From positions 1 through 38,791 of the forward strand of contig DASZWQ010000197.1 of NCBI GenBank assembly GCA_035546535.1: 38,791 bases of DNA, in the 5' to 3' direction. The notes under the pieces were generated by a model. The model saw only the letters and a list, made by a program, of their open reading frames with translations. It was not told the origin of the DNA and searched no databases. The translations under genes and the position numbers were made by a program. This DNA comes from Pirellulales bacterium. GTDB lineage: Bacteria > Planctomycetota > Planctomycetia > Pirellulales > JACPPG01. This document shows positions 29,607 to 38,652 of this stretch, in pieces. The stretch's first letter is position 1; every line of letters starts with the position of its first letter.

Positions 29607-29831
29607 GGCGAGACCTCAGCGGGCGGAAGGTGGATGCAGGTGGGACGATCCGGGCGGGACTTCCGATGTCCGGATTTTAAGACCTGCCAATGAGCCGCGT
29701 CAATAAAATCACGGGGCCGGGGCCGCTCTGGAGGGATTCACAGCAGCCGCTTGAAAGCAGTTGTTTCCGCAATTTCAGCGGTTAGGCTAAGCAAATCGCA
29801 TCGCATCTCAGCAGCCCACGGTCGAATTTCC

Positions 29832-31292
29832 ATGAAAATCTGGCTGTCAATCGTCGTAATCGCACTGGTTCCCGCAATTTGCGTCGCATCCGGCTTGCCG
29901 CGCAGCACGCCTGAGCAGCAGGGAGTCTCCTCGTCCGACGTGCTGGCATTCGTCGAAGCGCTTGACCAGGTCGACGCGATGAACAGCGTGATGGTGGTGC
30001 GTCATGGGCACGTGATCGCCGAAGGATGGTGGACGCCGTATCGCGCCAGCGCACGTCACTCGCTGTATTCGCTGAGCAAAAGTTTCACGTCCACGGCGGT
30101 GGGATTCGCCATTGCCGAAGGGAAGCTCAGCGTCAACGACTCGGTACTGTCCTTCTTTCCGGAAGATGCCCCCGTGGATCCAAGTAGCAACCTGAAAGCA
30201 ATGCGCGTGAGCGACCTGTTGCGGATGTCGACCGGCCATCAGCGCGAGCCGGGCCGCGCCGGCAGCGAGCCTTGGACGAAAATCTTCTTGGCGCAAGAGG
30301 TCCCCTTCCGGCCAGGAACGCATTTTCTTTACAACACCTCGGGCACGTATATGCAATCGGCGATCGTGCAGAAGGTGACGGGGCAGACGACGCTCGATTA
30401 TCTGCGCCCGCGTTTGTTCGAACCGCTGGGCATCGAAGAACCCGTGTGGGAAACCAGCCCGCAAGGTATTTCGCTGGGTGGATACGGTTTGAGCGTTCGC
30501 ACCGAGGATATTGCCAAGTTCGGCCAACTCTATTTGCAGAAAGGAATGTGGCAAGGAAAACAATTGTTGCCCGCCGCTTGGATCGAGGCCGCCACGGCGC
30601 GACAGACCTCCAACGGCAGCAACCCGGACAGTGACTGGGAGCAGGGCTACGGATATCAGTTCTGGCGCTGCCGTCATGGCGTTTATCGCGGCGACGGCGC
30701 CTTCGGTCAGTACTGCATCGTGATGGATGATCACGATACCGTGGTCGCCATCACCAGTGGTGTCAAAAACATGCCGGCGGTTTTGCAATTGGTTTGGGAT
30801 AAACTGCTGCCGGCGCTGAAATCGAATGAATTGCCCGCCGCCAATCAGGCACACCAGCAACTGGCCGACAAGTTGCAAAACGTCAGCGTGCGCCTGCCCG
30901 ATGGGGGCGACAAGCCAGGCGCGCTGCTCGGCAAGACCTTTACGTTTCCCGCAAACCAGCAGAATCTCGAAAGCCTGACCATCGAGTCGGGGCCTGGTGA
31001 CCGACAGGTAACGCTGGTCACACGTGTTGCCGGCAGCGAGCAGCGTCTCGTGTGTAGCTACGGGCAATGGCACGATGGCCACGCGGCCTGGGGAAGTATG
31101 CCACGGCAAGTCGCCTCGGCGGCCGCCGGTTGGACCAATGATCGATTCAACGCGCGCGTCTGCTTTTACGAGACGCCGTTCATCACCACCCTGCGGATCG
31201 AGCCGTCGGGCGACGAAATCACACTGAACGCGGAAACAAACGTCGGCTTTACTCAAACGAAGCTGCCGGAGTTGGTGGGCAAAGCCAGGTAG
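29832..31292 (+). CDS. Exported serine hydrolase, class C beta-lactamase-like
   Basis: 486-residue protein with a signal peptide (about residues 1-17). The beta-lactamase/transpeptidase-like domain (about 18-330) has the catalytic S80-x-x-K83 in YSLSKSFTSTAVGFA, the tyrosine in FLYNTSGTYMQSAIVQ, and a Gly-rich third element (GAFGQYCIVMDD). A further domain of about 130 residues, beta-rich by pattern, follows. Such proteins are usually esterases, peptidases or amidases on the envelope rather than antibiotic-resistance enzymes; the substrate is unknown. The ATG at 29832 begins the signal peptide, though its Shine-Dalgarno is weak; the frame is open to 29751. Confidence 0.9.
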   Translation: MKIWLSIVVIALVPAICVASGLPRSTPEQQGVSSSDVLAFVEALDQVDAMNSVMVVRHGHVIAEGWWTPYRASARHSLYSLSKSFTSTAVGFAIAEGKLSVNDSVLSFFPEDAPVDPSSNLKAMRVSDLLRMSTGHQREPGRAGSEPWTKIFLAQEVPFRPGTHFLYNTSGTYMQSAIVQKVTGQTTLDYLRPRLFEPLGIEEPVWETSPQGISLGGYGLSVRTEDIAKFGQLYLQKGMWQGKQLLPAAWIEAATARQTSNGSNPDSDWEQGYGYQFWRCRHGVYRGDGAFGQYCIVMDDHDTVVAITSGVKNMPAVLQLVWDKLLPALKSNELPAANQAHQQLADKLQNVSVRLPDGGDKPGALLGKTFTFPANQQNLESLTIESGPGDRQVTLVTRVAGSEQRLVCSYGQWHDGHAAWGSMPRQVASAAAGWTNDRFNARVCFYETPFITTLRIEPSGDEITLNAETNVGFTQTKLPELVGKAR

Positions 31293-31355
31293 GGCGCGGC
31301 CGGCCTTGTCCGCGGGCATCGCGCGAAGCGGCGATGGAGACGAAACGCTCGATCC

Positions 31356-33302
31356 TCAGCGGGATGTCGCGGGCTGTATCAGGCGGGTGTGATCAAGGCT
31401 TGCAACAGCGCCTGTATCTTTTTGCCGCAACACCGCGAATGAGCCAAGCTGCTGGTCAGGAACGAATTGCTCGCGAATATAGGCATCGAGCAGAGGAAAG
31501 TGCGTCAGCGCGCACAGTTCCGATTTGAAATGCCACGATTCTTGCAGGACGACCAGCTGCACGTTCTCACGCACCAGCGAGTCGACGATCCAGCGATCGA
31601 GATCTTCGTCGTACTCTTGCGGATAGGTGAGCCCCTTGTGAAACCAGAGCAAGGGCTGCGGCGACGGCGCACCAACGAGGCCGTATAAAAGCGTGAACTC
31701 GGGGAAGACGAAAAACGGCCTCGATTCCTGCTCGAGCAGGCTTACGAGGCGCGTCATATCGTCGTCACGGAATTCCACGTCCTGGACGATCGTCGGCTTT
31801 CCCCATTTGAGATGCTCCAGGCCGGGAACCGGCAGGTAATCGGTAAATACGGCGCCGCGAAAGATGTCGTGTACCGATCGGTTCCACGAAGCCCGCATTC
31901 CCTGGAAGCCGCAGCCCACAACAACGACGGTAACAAACAAGGCCATCTGCTCGCGCCGTTTCTTCCGCCGGATACTACTTATCGCGTACTGCACATCGGC
32001 AACTGTGGTGGCGGCATGCGGCCGGCCAAACATGCCGAGAATCATACCTAGCAGCACGAGTATGCAGCCCGCTACTTGAGGTAACGTCGTGCGTGTGATC
32101 AGCGAGCCGATAATGCTCGCTATGAGGAGCAGTGTGGCCGCGCCCCAGCCGGCTTGGCTGCTTGTGCTCGCATCGGTCTGTCGCTCGAACAGCCAGGCCA
32201 GCAGGCCGGCGGCGCATCCAAACACCAATCCGACAAATGGCATGCACTCCTGCCATTGATTGCACGTCGTCACGCTGAAGGCATTTTGAAAAAACTGCAG
32301 ATAGATGCAGAGGATCGACGCCACTGCCAAGCGCGGCGCGCCGTCCAGCGGCTTGCGGCGGACGATGATCACCAGGATCGCCACACCCACGAAGGCCGAC
32401 AAATACATTGCCACGGGCAGAAAGCTGGCGTTCCCGCCCAGCAGATCGCCGAGCAGTTTGGGCCGACTTGCAAGGATGCGCCCCATGCCAAGGCGGCTGG
32501 GAATCGTGAAAAAATGCTCGACGAACAGCGCGGGATCCGATTGCAGAACAAGCCAGGTTAGAAACGCCGCCGTCAACCCAGCCGTGCCGAGCAGAAACCA
32601 CACCAAGGACATCCAGAAGCCACGTCCGCTCGCCAAATTGATCGCCAGCAAGAGGAAGAAATAGACGGGAACAACCAATAAGCCCGCGTTCTGCTTGCTC
32701 AAAAACGCTGCTGCGGCACAGGCCCCGGCCGCTATGCACAATAGCCCGCGCATGACGTCCGAGCAGGTACGACGCGCTGTGGCGCAAAGGCAGGTGATGC
32801 TTATTAGCGAAAAAAAGAACGCGGTCTGTTCCATATTGGGCGTGCCATATGGCGGATAGAACCACGTTGCCGTGAGAAAGCCCGCGATGAGCGCGGGCCA
32901 GGGTTTTCCCGGAAAGAGCAAGGCCACGGTCACCATGGACAAGGCCGTGGCCAGCAGATTGACCAGCGCCGCGCCGACGAGGAAGGCCGTGAAGTTGACG
33001 CCGAACAGCTTGAAAACAATCGCTTGCAGCCAGAAGACGCCTGGCCCTACCGGAATGATGAAGTCCTTGTACGGGACCTGTCCGGCCAGAATGCGATAAG
33101 CGCCGTCGAACTCGATCGATTGATCGAGCGCAAAGAATCCACGTTCACCGGCTTTGAAACAAAAGACAAACGAATAGAAAAGGACGGCCGCGGCGAGAAA
33201 AGCCGGCACATAACGCTGCCGCCACGACCCAGGCGGCGCGCAACCCGCGGCTGGATGTCCGGAGCGATCTGCGGCGCTAGCGGTCGTAAGTTCGCCAGGC
33301 AT
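31356..33302 (-). CDS. Polytopic membrane protein, GT39/PMT-like glycosyltransferase
   Basis: 648-residue inner-membrane protein with about ten helices. The first (about 32-48) is followed by an acidic periplasmic loop, ALDQSIEFDGAYRILAGQVP, then YKDF, the arrangement of lipid-sugar-dependent glycosyltransferases of the GT39/ArnT type. LSKQNAG between later helices is also typical. The last 170 residues are mostly soluble. Donor and acceptor are unknown. It is convergent with the serine hydrolase. The assignment rests on topology and a few motifs. Confidence 0.75.
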   Translation of the reverse strand: MPGELTTASAADRSGHPAAGCAPPGSWRQRYVPAFLAAAVLFYSFVFCFKAGERGFFALDQSIEFDGAYRILAGQVPYKDFIIPVGPGVFWLQAIVFKLFGVNFTAFLVGAALVNLLATALSMVTVALLFPGKPWPALIAGFLTATWFYPPYGTPNMEQTAFFFSLISITCLCATARRTCSDVMRGLLCIAAGACAAAAFLSKQNAGLLVVPVYFFLLLAINLASGRGFWMSLVWFLLGTAGLTAAFLTWLVLQSDPALFVEHFFTIPSRLGMGRILASRPKLLGDLLGGNASFLPVAMYLSAFVGVAILVIIVRRKPLDGAPRLAVASILCIYLQFFQNAFSVTTCNQWQECMPFVGLVFGCAAGLLAWLFERQTDASTSSQAGWGAATLLLIASIIGSLITRTTLPQVAGCILVLLGMILGMFGRPHAATTVADVQYAISSIRRKKRREQMALFVTVVVVGCGFQGMRASWNRSVHDIFRGAVFTDYLPVPGLEHLKWGKPTIVQDVEFRDDDMTRLVSLLEQESRPFFVFPEFTLLYGLVGAPSPQPLLWFHKGLTYPQEYDEDLDRWIVDSLVRENVQLVVLQESWHFKSELCALTHFPLLDAYIREQFVPDQQLGSFAVLRQKDTGAVASLDHTRLIQPATSR

Positions 33303-33484
33303 AGAAGCGATTTCGCGCGGAATATCCGCGCGATGCGGGCGGATGCCCCCCCGACACCGCAGATACGACGGGCGGGATTATGTGCATACCCCCGAATTGC
33401 GGCAATGCCAATCATGAATAAATTGCAAGGTGGTCAAGATCGATCCACAGACCGCTATCACTGCTGAGCCGGCGCGTCGGCGCG

Positions 33485-33529
33485 AAAAGCACAGACGGTA
33501 GTGGGGCATTTGCCACGGCCCCACTACCG
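33485..33529 (-). terminator. Long perfect hairpin, possible terminator of the peroxidase gene
   Basis: CGGTAGTGGGGC (33496-33507) pairs perfectly over 12 bases with GCCCCACTACCG (33518-33529); the loop is 10 bases. On the minus strand it is followed by TCTGTGCTTTT. It lies about 84 bases beyond the peroxidase stop. The rest of 33303-33612 shows no gene. Confidence 0.55.
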
Positions 33530-33612
33530 ATCCAACTGTGCTAACGACCCTGCGGCTTCGCGGTCTTGCTGCGCGCGTAGCTGCAGTGAAGTCCCTGAGA
33601 TTGTCGGCGGGG

Positions 33613-35913
33613 TCAAAGATCCGCGATCCGGTTGACGCCTCCCAGATTCGTAAAAATCTGGTCGACGACCTGCGGCGTTATGCTTTGGCGCCCGAGGGCA
33701 CTTGCCACGGCCAGCGCGAACGGATTCGTGGTAACCGTATCGCTTCCGCCCGAGTTAGCAGTGCCACCGCCGGTGGTGCCACTGCTTCCTGCACCGTTAT
33801 GGGATGCTAGTTCGTCGAGCCAGTTCAGCAGGGCGCTAACCAGCGCGCCGCGCGGGCCCGTTTGCCACCATGACGTACCTGACGTCAGCAACTTGAAGTT
33901 CGCAATGGCCGGACTATTGGGGCCTGCCTGCCCCTTGGTGATATCAACGTCGATGCTGGTCACCGAGCTATTGAGAATGTTGCCGTGCGCTGGGGGAACG
34001 ACCTTTACCGTGTAGTTGCCGGAACCGGCATTCGAAAACTGATAGACGCCGCGCGCGTTGGTCGTCGTCGTATCGACGACCTCGCCATTCTGAATCAACT
34101 CGACAGTCACTCCGGCGAGCGGTGCGGGGAAACCAAGATGATTGGCCCCGCGCGTTCCTAATGTCGGCGCGGTGGTAGCGACGACGGTCCCTTGAATGTT
34201 GCTATAGAAGTGAAACACATCCGCTTGCAGATTCGTGAGCGTCGTATTGCGCTCGATGATTTGCGACAGCGTCGTGTTGTTCAACTGCCGGACCAGGCTG
34301 GCAGGATCGGCATTTTCGTAGAAGAAACGATCGCCATCGCGCAAGGCCTCGAACTGCCGGGCCAGCACCGCTTGCTCGGTTTGACCGAGCGACGAACCGC
34401 GCAGGTGATTCTCAGCCATCAAGCCGACAAACGCCTCGACATTGTTGACGTTGCCGTATAGCTGCTTCAATTGCTGTTGCAGCTGAACGTCGGACGTGAT
34501 CTGCGCGAACGAGGTCACGGGTTTTTCGCCCATAGCAACGCGCAATTGGTTGTAAGTGGGATCGCCTTCGTCCCGACCGCGTTGAATGTCGTCGGCAATC
34601 AGGTCGCTGGCACCGACCTCGACGTTGTTGATCACGGGAGCGTCGGGGAAGAGCGCATTGCGCAGTCCGTCCACCGTCTGCTCGTCCACTTCCTGCGTCA
34701 GATCGGTTGACAGGTACTTGAGGTTGGCCGCCACTTCGCCTGGCTGCGCGACGATTCCCGGCTGAAAGAAGTCCTCGGCCAACGGCAGCGTCGGTAGACT
34801 AGCGATTGCGTTGGCGTTGTTGTCCATGAACTGAACGTCGTCGTCTAGCAACGTGTGCAGCCGGAAGGCGGCGCTCGCGAATTCGACGGAGATGGACGGA
34901 TTGACATTCGGATTATAGCCACGGTAAGGCGTCAGCGCGTTGTTCCCCATGAGCGCCGGCAGCCATTCGTTGTATGTGATCGACTGAATTTCGCCGATCA
35001 CGATTTGCCGCGCTCCCTGATAAAGCTGCTCGTCAGTCCACGTCGGATGCTGCTTGGCCAATTGCGCGGCCTGGTAATTATGCTCTCGGACAAACAACGT
35101 CGTGATATTGCTGAGTTCGACGTTTTCATTGGCCCGAACGTCGCCGGCGGCGAACAAGGAGCTTTCCGGCACGCCCGTGTTGTCGGCCATGTTCAGGCCC
35201 ATGGTGTTGTAGGGGAGCAAATCGCCGGGCGAGGTTTTTAGCTGGCCGCCGCTAAAAGTACGTAGCGCCGCTGCCGTGGCCGCATCGCTGCCGTAGATCA
35301 TGGAACCATCGATGAAGCTCGTGTCCTGGTTGACTTGCTGAGCGGGGTTCGACGTGCTCGTTCCCGTGCCCGGCGCGATCGCGCTACGGTCGAAGGGGAT
35401 CGACAAATTGCCTTGGCCGGTAGGATCGAAGGTCGGATCGCCGGCGGGGATCGGAATATTCATCGACACATCGCTACTCTCGGTCAGATCGATGTCGTGA
35501 TCGATGAACTGCCCCCATGCGTAAACCCAATCGGACAAGGAACGGTTGTTGTCCAGATCCTGCTCAACGCCGTTGAGATCCTGATTGGCGATCAGATTCG
35601 AGATCGCGCGCGCCGAGGGAAGATTTTGCCCATTGGGGGCCGAAATGCCGTCGGCGTAATTCGCCGGTCCAATGCGCGTGAAATTCGTATCCGCGGCGCC
35701 CCAGGTGGGGTTGGCGACGTTGTTGCCAATGCCGTCGATCGGTTCGACGCCTTGCGAACCGACGACTCCCGTCGTGGTGGAGGTCGTGGTGACGGAGAAC
35801 ATCCGCCGCTCTTCGAGTGGTTCGTAGTGCAGGCCGCGGCGCACGCGGCAAGCAGCAGATGCGTTATCTCCGGTGAATAGCTGCGCGACAATCGAACGCA
35901 GGACAAATCTCAT
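33613..35913 (-). CDS. Surface haem peroxidase of the animal (peroxidase-cyclooxygenase) type
   Basis: 766-residue protein. Residues 31-40 (EPLEERRMFS) are the motif that opens many planctomycete surface proteins. The peroxidase domain covers about 55-590: distal H139 in WGQFIDHDIDL, catalytic R276 in FVREHNYQAAQLA, proximal H353 in FRLHTLL. A beta-sandwich of the SdrD/carboxypeptidase-regulatory type follows (about 610-680, GVTVELIQNGEVVDTTTT, ARGVYQFSNAGSGNY). Residues 705-730 are Gly/Ser/Thr-rich. The family oxidises halides, phenols or tyrosines with peroxide; the target here is unknown. GAGGGA is 5 bases before the ATG. No cysteine-rich anchoring domain is seen. Confidence 0.93.
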   Translation of the reverse strand: MRFVLRSIVAQLFTGDNASAACRVRRGLHYEPLEERRMFSVTTTSTTTGVVGSQGVEPIDGIGNNVANPTWGAADTNFTRIGPANYADGISAPNGQNLPSARAISNLIANQDLNGVEQDLDNNRSLSDWVYAWGQFIDHDIDLTESSDVSMNIPIPAGDPTFDPTGQGNLSIPFDRSAIAPGTGTSTSNPAQQVNQDTSFIDGSMIYGSDAATAAALRTFSGGQLKTSPGDLLPYNTMGLNMADNTGVPESSLFAAGDVRANENVELSNITTLFVREHNYQAAQLAKQHPTWTDEQLYQGARQIVIGEIQSITYNEWLPALMGNNALTPYRGYNPNVNPSISVEFASAAFRLHTLLDDDVQFMDNNANAIASLPTLPLAEDFFQPGIVAQPGEVAANLKYLSTDLTQEVDEQTVDGLRNALFPDAPVINNVEVGASDLIADDIQRGRDEGDPTYNQLRVAMGEKPVTSFAQITSDVQLQQQLKQLYGNVNNVEAFVGLMAENHLRGSSLGQTEQAVLARQFEALRDGDRFFYENADPASLVRQLNNTTLSQIIERNTTLTNLQADVFHFYSNIQGTVVATTAPTLGTRGANHLGFPAPLAGVTVELIQNGEVVDTTTTNARGVYQFSNAGSGNYTVKVVPPAHGNILNSSVTSIDVDITKGQAGPNSPAIANFKLLTSGTSWWQTGPRGALVSALLNWLDELASHNGAGSSGTTGGGTANSGGSDTVTTNPFALAVASALGRQSITPQVVDQIFTNLGGVNRIADL

Positions 35914-36492
35914 GGTGTTCCCTCAAAAGCTGAGCCCCCGACAAATTCGGGCAACGAGCCCCCTGCTCGTCAAACGCAAGCGCGCGGAAGCGCCCGATGG
36001 CCGCGTGCCGCCCTACTGCAAACGGGAGTGGTCCGGGAACGCGCGCGGAGATACCATGCGAGCGAGGCTCGTCCGTGACAGCGCGTAACAAGGCGCGAAT
36101 CATGCGCCGTGAAACTCCGTAGCTACCACCAGAAAAGGCGGAGCGACGGACGCGCCACACACGTGGGCGAGCAAAACGCTCGCCCCGCGTCAGAAGTTGA
36201 CCTTTTTTCCCAGCCACTAAGAAACTTGGCCGCGACTTGACAGACCAGCCCAGTCCAAGTCAAGGTTGCACTGCAAGCGAGTGATACACGGCCAATTGCG
36301 AGGGTACGTGGTGGCTCCCGAGACGTCAAGGATTTAAATCGACCAATTCACGGGCTGAACGCAGACAGCCCCTAAACTGCTTGTATATTGCCGGTTAGCC
36401 GCGATTTCGCAATCCGCCAGATCGTGGCCCTGGTCAAAAATCGTCCGAACGTCGCCATCGCCCCATTGCCTCCCATCTCCAGGATTTGATTC
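35914..36492. other. 579-base divergent intergenic region with several hairpins
   Basis: This lies between the peroxidase and the second NHL-like gene, which diverge. I see no gene. Perfect inverted repeats are GGGCGAGC/GCTCGCCC with a 5-base loop (36165-36185), ACGAGC/GCTCGT (35954-35970) and GGGCT/AGCCC (36352-36370). A TTGACA occurs near 36238 without a good -10 at 17 bases. The region should hold both promoters; TGTATATT near 36382 is the best -10-like spot for the rightward gene. Confidence 0.4.
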
Positions 36493-37497
36493 ATGACACG
36501 CCCCGCTTCCTGTCTTGTTTTCACAAGCATGCTATTCGTGGCTTTCGCCGCGAAAGCGGCCGACAAGACGCAGCCCGTTCGCATGGGCTGCGGATTGATG
36601 ACCTTCGACACGGTTCCCGGCTGGGGGCTTTTGCCCGACGGTCGTTCCGCCCTCGGACCGACCCACGGATCGGTCGTCGTCGACAAGGCGGGGAACATTT
36701 ACACAAGCGCCAACAAGGGGGTCGTGGTTTTTTCTCCAGACGGGAAGGTGATTCGCTCCTTCGTCGATGACAAGCATTCGAATCTTCATGACATGAAGAT
36801 CCGCGACGAAGACGGTACCGAGTTCATCTACGGTGCCCGCAACAACGACGCCGAGGGAATCAAGTTCCGCGCCGACACCGGCGAGATCGTGCTGCGGCTG
36901 GGCTTCCCCGAAGAATCGGGCCTGGGGCTCAAGAAATTCAACCCGACCGCGATCACCGTGGCCCCAAATGGCGACATCTATCTTTCCGATGGGTATGCCA
37001 GCAATCACATATTCAAGTACGACAAGTCCGGCAAGTACCAGATGCACTTCGGATCGCACGGTAACGACTTGAAGCAGTTCAACACGGCGCACGGCATGAC
37101 GCTCGACACGCGCTATGACCCGCCGCGGCTGTTGATTTGCGACCGCAATCACGAGCCCAAGGGCCGTTTGCTGCACTACGATCTCGACGGAAACTTCATC
37201 GCCGAGGTCGTGACCGGCCTGGGCATGCCCACCTCGGCCGTCGTGCAGGGCGATTACGTTTCGGTGCCGGACTTGCACGGCCGGCTCGTGATTCTCGACA
37301 AGAGCAATACCATCATCGCTGTCTTGGGGAGCAATCCGGACCCTGCCACGCGGATGAACTTCAACGTGCCGCAAGAGCGCTGGATCGAAGGCATTTTCAA
37401 CGGCACCCACGGGTCGAGCTGGGACAAGGACGGCAACCTGTACGTACAGGATTGGAACGTTTCGGGGCGCATCATGAAGCTGGTGCGCGTCAAATAG
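36493..37497 (+). CDS. Exported NHL-like beta-propeller protein
   Basis: 334-residue exported protein. The signal peptide is about residues 1-22 (VFTSMLFVAFAAKAA). Propeller-type repeats follow: GSVVVDKAGNIYTS, FNPTAITVAPNGDIYLSDG, HGMTLDTRYDPPRLLICDR and HGSSWDKDGNLYVQDWN. The pattern is similar to the lyase-type NHL proteins, but I cannot identify catalytic residues. It differs from the NHL protein at 19749-20783 and is not a close paralogue. AGGA lies 8 bases before the ATG. It is convergent with the esterase gene. Confidence 0.88.
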   Translation: MTRPASCLVFTSMLFVAFAAKAADKTQPVRMGCGLMTFDTVPGWGLLPDGRSALGPTHGSVVVDKAGNIYTSANKGVVVFSPDGKVIRSFVDDKHSNLHDMKIRDEDGTEFIYGARNNDAEGIKFRADTGEIVLRLGFPEESGLGLKKFNPTAITVAPNGDIYLSDGYASNHIFKYDKSGKYQMHFGSHGNDLKQFNTAHGMTLDTRYDPPRLLICDRNHEPKGRLLHYDLDGNFIAEVVTGLGMPTSAVVQGDYVSVPDLHGRLVILDKSNTIIAVLGSNPDPATRMNFNVPQERWIEGIFNGTHGSSWDKDGNLYVQDWNVSGRIMKLVRVK

Positions 37498-37542
37498 CGC
37501 ATACGACCGTCATGCGTCGCACGCAACACGGCGTTCGTCGGC

Positions 37543-38652
37543 TCACTTTCCAGCGGCCTCGTGCCCGTGCCACAACCATTCAAGGGCCTGTGGCAGGGTC
37601 TGCTGCTTGACGCCGCCGTCGCAATGCACGGCATTGCGCGCAAAAACGAATTGATAGTGATAGCCTTTATCCGCCAGCACTTTCGCCATATTTTCGTTGG
37701 CGAGCACCCAATCGTGCATACCGTCACGCATGGCATTCGGATTCAAGAGATCGCTATCGCTGATTTCCAGCCACAGCCGCAGGGGCTTGGTCGGACTGTT
37801 CGGGATCAAGGTCTCATGAAAGCCCCAGGCGCCGTGCGGCGTCTCGGGATTGTGCGGCCATTGTTGATTCACATATGTGCCTGAGTACGTGAGCACACGG
37901 TGATACAAATCGGGCCGATACCAGGCCATGGCCAGCGCGCAGGAGCCGCCCGAGCTGCAACCCATGGTGGCCCGGGCCTCGGGATCTTTCGTCAACGTGA
38001 CGTGGCACTGCTTTTCCACCAGCGGCAGCACCTCGGTCTCGACGAACTCGGCATACAGGCCCGACATCGTGTCGTATTCCAACCCTCGCTGGCTGCCTTG
38101 CGCATCGCCGCGACCGTTGCCGATCGAGATGCCGATCATCACCGGCACTTTCTTTTCGGCAATCAGATTATCGAGCGCGGTGAACAAGAGTTTGTCCGGG
38201 CCATCCGCGCCGACGATAAAAGGAGCGGTCGTTCCCGGCACATATTGCTGTGGCACGTACACCGCCACCCGGCGCGTGTACGGAGCCGGATGGCTCGTGG
38301 TTACAACCATCTTCGCCGGGTTGTCGGGATCCGGCGTACCGTGCGTATTGGGCTCGCGAGCGATGCCAGGATAAATCTTGCTGTCGGCCGAATTCATCGT
38401 CAGATTGTGTACCGCACCATGCGGTACGTCCGGCTTCACAATCAATTGCGGTGCCGGCTTGTGCGTCGGGCCAATGATGAAGTTCCCCTCAACGTCGACA
38501 GGCGGCACCTCGCCGTCGGGCAATTCCTTCGCGGCGACGTAACCAGGCGTGTGTGGATCGCGCGCCGGAGGTCTGGGCCGATCCGCTGCCGCGCCTAGCC
38601 CAGCCAAGGAGAATAACGGAACGGTCCACATCGCAAATCTTAGGGCGTTCAT
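37543..38652 (-). CDS. Exported alpha/beta-hydrolase, esterase type
   Basis: 369-residue exported esterase resembling the enterochelin/esterase D group. A signal peptide (about residues 1-22) is followed by a Pro-rich lead (24-50), then the hydrolase domain. The nucleophile elbow is G231-C-S233-S-G235 (ATMGCSSGGSCALAM). The likely acid and histidine lie in LWLEISDSDLLNPN and FARNAVHCDGG. The substrate is unknown. The ATG at 38652 directly abuts the palindrome CAGTACTG, the edge of a foreign-looking tract, and no good Shine-Dalgarno is visible, so the native leader may have been replaced. Confidence 0.88.
   Translation of the reverse strand: MNALRFAMWTVPLFSLAGLGAAADRPRPPARDPHTPGYVAAKELPDGEVPPVDVEGNFIIGPTHKPAPQLIVKPDVPHGAVHNLTMNSADSKIYPGIAREPNTHGTPDPDNPAKMVVTTSHPAPYTRRVAVYVPQQYVPGTTAPFIVGADGPDKLLFTALDNLIAEKKVPVMIGISIGNGRGDAQGSQRGLEYDTMSGLYAEFVETEVLPLVEKQCHVTLTKDPEARATMGCSSGGSCALAMAWYRPDLYHRVLTYSGTYVNQQWPHNPETPHGAWGFHETLIPNSPTKPLRLWLEISDSDLLNPNAMRDGMHDWVLANENMAKVLADKGYHYQFVFARNAVHCDGGVKQQTLPQALEWLWHGHEAAGK

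Noticed and set aside
36230-36270. Promoter at TTGACA near 36238
   Set aside because: The -35 is good but no -10-like hexamer follows at 16-18 bases; the surrounding GACTTG/CAAGTC repeat is short.
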